Of a stretch of 64,000 nucleotides of DNA, positions 61,399 to 64,000 are shown one piece after another. The notes beneath the pieces are model-generated. The model did no database searches, was not told where the DNA came from, and saw nothing but the letters and a program-made list of their open reading frames with translations. The translations under genes were made by a program, and so were the position numbers. The stretch's first letter is position 1; the number at the start of each line of letters is the position of its first letter. Origin of the DNA: Membranipora membranacea (taxonomy: Eukaryota; Bryozoa; Gymnolaemata; Cheilostomatida; Membraniporidae); contig OU612065.1 of assembly GCA_914767715.1 (NCBI GenBank), forward strand, positions 4,836,001 through 4,900,000, read 5' to 3'.

Positions 61399-64000
61399 AA
61401 TTGCTGTTTCATGGCAGACAAATGATAAGACTTTGCATTTGCTATTTGCAGGAGCCCTATGAACAATCATGATCCTCATCTTGTTAATTAGGTGGTAGGT
61501 AGAAAGAAGCAACCTTGTTGGATTTCCCCTCTACTGTTCTATTTCTATACCACGTCTCTGATTTGCAGGTAGTAGAAATTTGATTTGAATAAGGTCATAT
61601 TTATCTAAATTGATGCTATCTTATGCAGGTTTGTGGCATATCAGCTAAAACTGTAAATCATAATTTGATGTTAACCATCAAAACTCCTACTTTTGCCTGA
61701 CTTTAATTCTACCTCATAGAAACAATAAAATCAAAAGGGTAAAAAGATCATTGAACTTTGACTCGCTGATAATCCTCCAGCGCGTAGAGTCAGAAAAAAA
61801 AGACAATCATGGCAAACTTGGACAGCACTGTCCTACCTAATTAAATTTCAATATTATGATGTAAAATGATGACCTAATTTTTAAAATTTTGGTATTGTTC
61901 TTTATGAACATTATTTGCTATTCATAGACACCCTCAATCTCTCAATCAACTCCGTTTAAAGTCATTAACAGTATGAGTAGTGACAGGAATTCAAAATCTC
62001 GGATTGAGAAACTCTTATCTTAGCTCATACGTACACCACCTTGGGTCTGCTTTTCCATTTTGATAATGAGGGGATGCTGCGTTAAGGCTTTTCCTACATT
62101 GGTGGTTTTTTTGCTGTCTGACCTCTCGTCCATTACTTTGGTCGTTGTTGCTTGTTGTGTGAGACGAAAGGTTCAAAACACATGACATTTGCTTTCCATC
62201 CATGGGATAATGAGTTACCCGCCCGCTTCTCAATGACAAATTGAACAGTGACAAAGGGTTGTTGACTGGCAGCTAGCATGTGCCATTGCTTAGCAGAATA
62301 ATCTCAGTACAATTTGACACATGGCAATAATCAAATCAATGTTTTGTGTAACCAGAGATATCATTTGCGCCGGCGTCTCTTAATTACATCTGTTGGCAGT
62401 ATGTAGAGTTGTCTTTTCACACACACCAAACTCCGCTTGTAAGGGACTTTTGTGGATGAAGCTTCGGTTCATCTGTTGTTGGGCAATTGGAGAAAAATTT
62501 TCAACTGTCTAACTATTATTTCTGGTCATCTGGTATGTCCCTTCATCCTTGTTGTTATCTCTTGCCACAAGAGTGTGCAATGAATGAGACCAATAAGCGA
62601 TTGTGCTGGGCAGCAGTTCCAGTAGTTGTGCTGGAACAATGTAATTTGTAGTGGGTGATGTAATACTCTGGTCCATGTTCCTTATAGTCATTTAGTACAT
62701 ATTATGGCCGTAGTGCAGAGACACTGCGCTTGGTTGTTCGATGTGAGCATGGGTAATTTATGACATCACTGCGGTCAGTGTCCTATATAGGTGTCGGGGA
62801 TTTGCACTTATTCACCCAGGCTCAACATATACATTTATTCTCGTAAATATTGTCATGTTTTGGTAAACCTTTAGTTGTGATAAAAATCCCTCTAATAACT
62901 AATTATTAGCATATTTTTCTATCTGGTGGTCACATTGCACTAGTTTGTATGGTTTTCCCACTTATCATTCTAAGGATTGAAAGGTTGACAGGACCACAAC
63001 TATCTCCCAATCTCTTTGTCAAAGGTAGTTAGTCGAGATTATGGGGCTTCCATATATTGTCATGGATAGGCTTCTCCTTGTGACAAATGCTCCGATGTAG
63101 AAATCATTGGCTTATCAAAACCCTTCTATTGAAAATCAGGGTCTGTGATTGGACAATCAATACAGTTATTGTGGTATTGTCGAGGGTTATAAATAATAAA
63201 GATTTGTGAGTTTTAGTGTAGATAGACGGCTTGATTGTAGCAAGCGTGGATTTTTTCCTCTCAATCAGCCAGCACATCGCAGCAATGGGGTGGATACATA
63301 CATCTATATATATTGTGCTCTTCACTCTTACCACATACATATCATCTGAGTTAGACCCTTGCAAAGCAAGTAAGTAATTATTATTACAAACATTATATAT
63401 AAATATAAACTTGTTCACACTAAGTTCAGGATTTTACAAAAAAATTGGTGCATGCTGATTCTGCGTTCATGTTCACCTTACAGTTTTTTCAGTGGGAAGT
63501 GCGTTCCATCTCAGTCCATGTGTACGTTGAGTTTGCACTTCCATGTAACCAAACTCACCAGGTGAACGCACCTCAAAGCGCTTACAATTTGCCTAGTGAT
63601 GGTTCGCTATAGTAGGACTTGATGCAGTGATCTTTTTGTTTTTGGACTACCTGTCAGGTCACCTCAAAAAAATACTTAATAGATGTGGCTCTTATCAGCA
63701 GTGCATGAAATACCATCACTATGTAACATCGCCCATCTTATCAGTGTAAATTGTATGTACTAAACAGCGTGACACCTGATTGTGCCGTGGCAAACAATAA
63801 ATATCCTTGATTTATGTTTGACATAGCTACGTTGACAGCAGCTGACTTGGCTTACGCCTTACTTTGTAGCAACCACATCCCCTGCGTAAGCTTTTTACAA
63901 TCTACGAATAGCGTTAATTAAACCCGATTATCACACCATACCATAGTACTATCACTTGGAGATGTCGTCACAGCATAGACTAATACTTCCAGTTCTGCTG
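61399..64000. other. No gene supported at the right end
   Basis: Both strands contain only short open frames with poor composition and no splice context. I recognise no exon, RNA gene or transposon. The right-hand neighbour gene lies outside the window, or its exons here are too short to recognise. Confidence 0.5.

Noticed and set aside
62015-62691. Minus-strand frames of 60-79 codons near the right end.
   Set aside because: No motif, no phase-compatible partner exons and no similarity I can recognise.

Overview
The window is nuclear DNA of an animal, most likely an invertebrate. It is AT-rich, and its genes are split into many exons by GT-AG introns of roughly 0.2 to 3 kb. Five of the gene models belong to families typical of animals: an hnRNP H/F-type splicing factor, the mitochondrial branched-chain transacylase DBT, the BORC lysosome-positioning subunit BORCS7, the palmitoyltransferase ZDHHC6 and a calmodulin-like EF-hand protein. 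I read these by joining exons by hand; every junction has a splice consensus and a matching codon phase. The species cannot be fixed from the sequence.

Layout: 1-13,056 (minus) is a large Ser/Lys-rich gene I do not recognise (at least 12 coding exons, about 1,178 residues, open at its 3' end). 13,057-20,133 has no gene I can support. 20,335-24,755 (minus) is the hnRNP H/F gene. 26,484-31,099 (minus) is DBT, complete in 12 exons. 31,100-47,300 is an accessory stretch full of repeat debris: a 469-bp near-identical duplication, a G-rich minisatellite, decayed Ty3/gypsy and LINE pieces, tRNA-derived SINEs, satellite-like repeats and several foldback sequences. 47,341-48,920 (minus) is BORCS7, complete in four small exons. 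48,921-52,861 is intergenic with a SINE and a foldback. 52,862-56,172 (plus) is ZDHHC6, complete in eight exons. 57,431-61,213 (plus) is the EF-hand gene, complete in six exons. 61,400-64,000 shows nothing supportable.

The genes are unrelated housekeeping functions (splicing, branched-chain amino-acid breakdown, lysosome transport, ER palmitoylation, calcium binding) and do not form a pathway. BORCS7 and ZDHHC6 are divergent neighbours. I did not find a convincing new biological system. The best leads are the unrecognised scaffold-like gene with internally repeated motifs, a 124-bp near-perfect hairpin at 45.2 kb, the 469-bp duplication carrying an exon-like open frame, two well-bounded non-autonomous DNA transposons in introns, and an Asp-to-Glu change in the DBT active-site motif.
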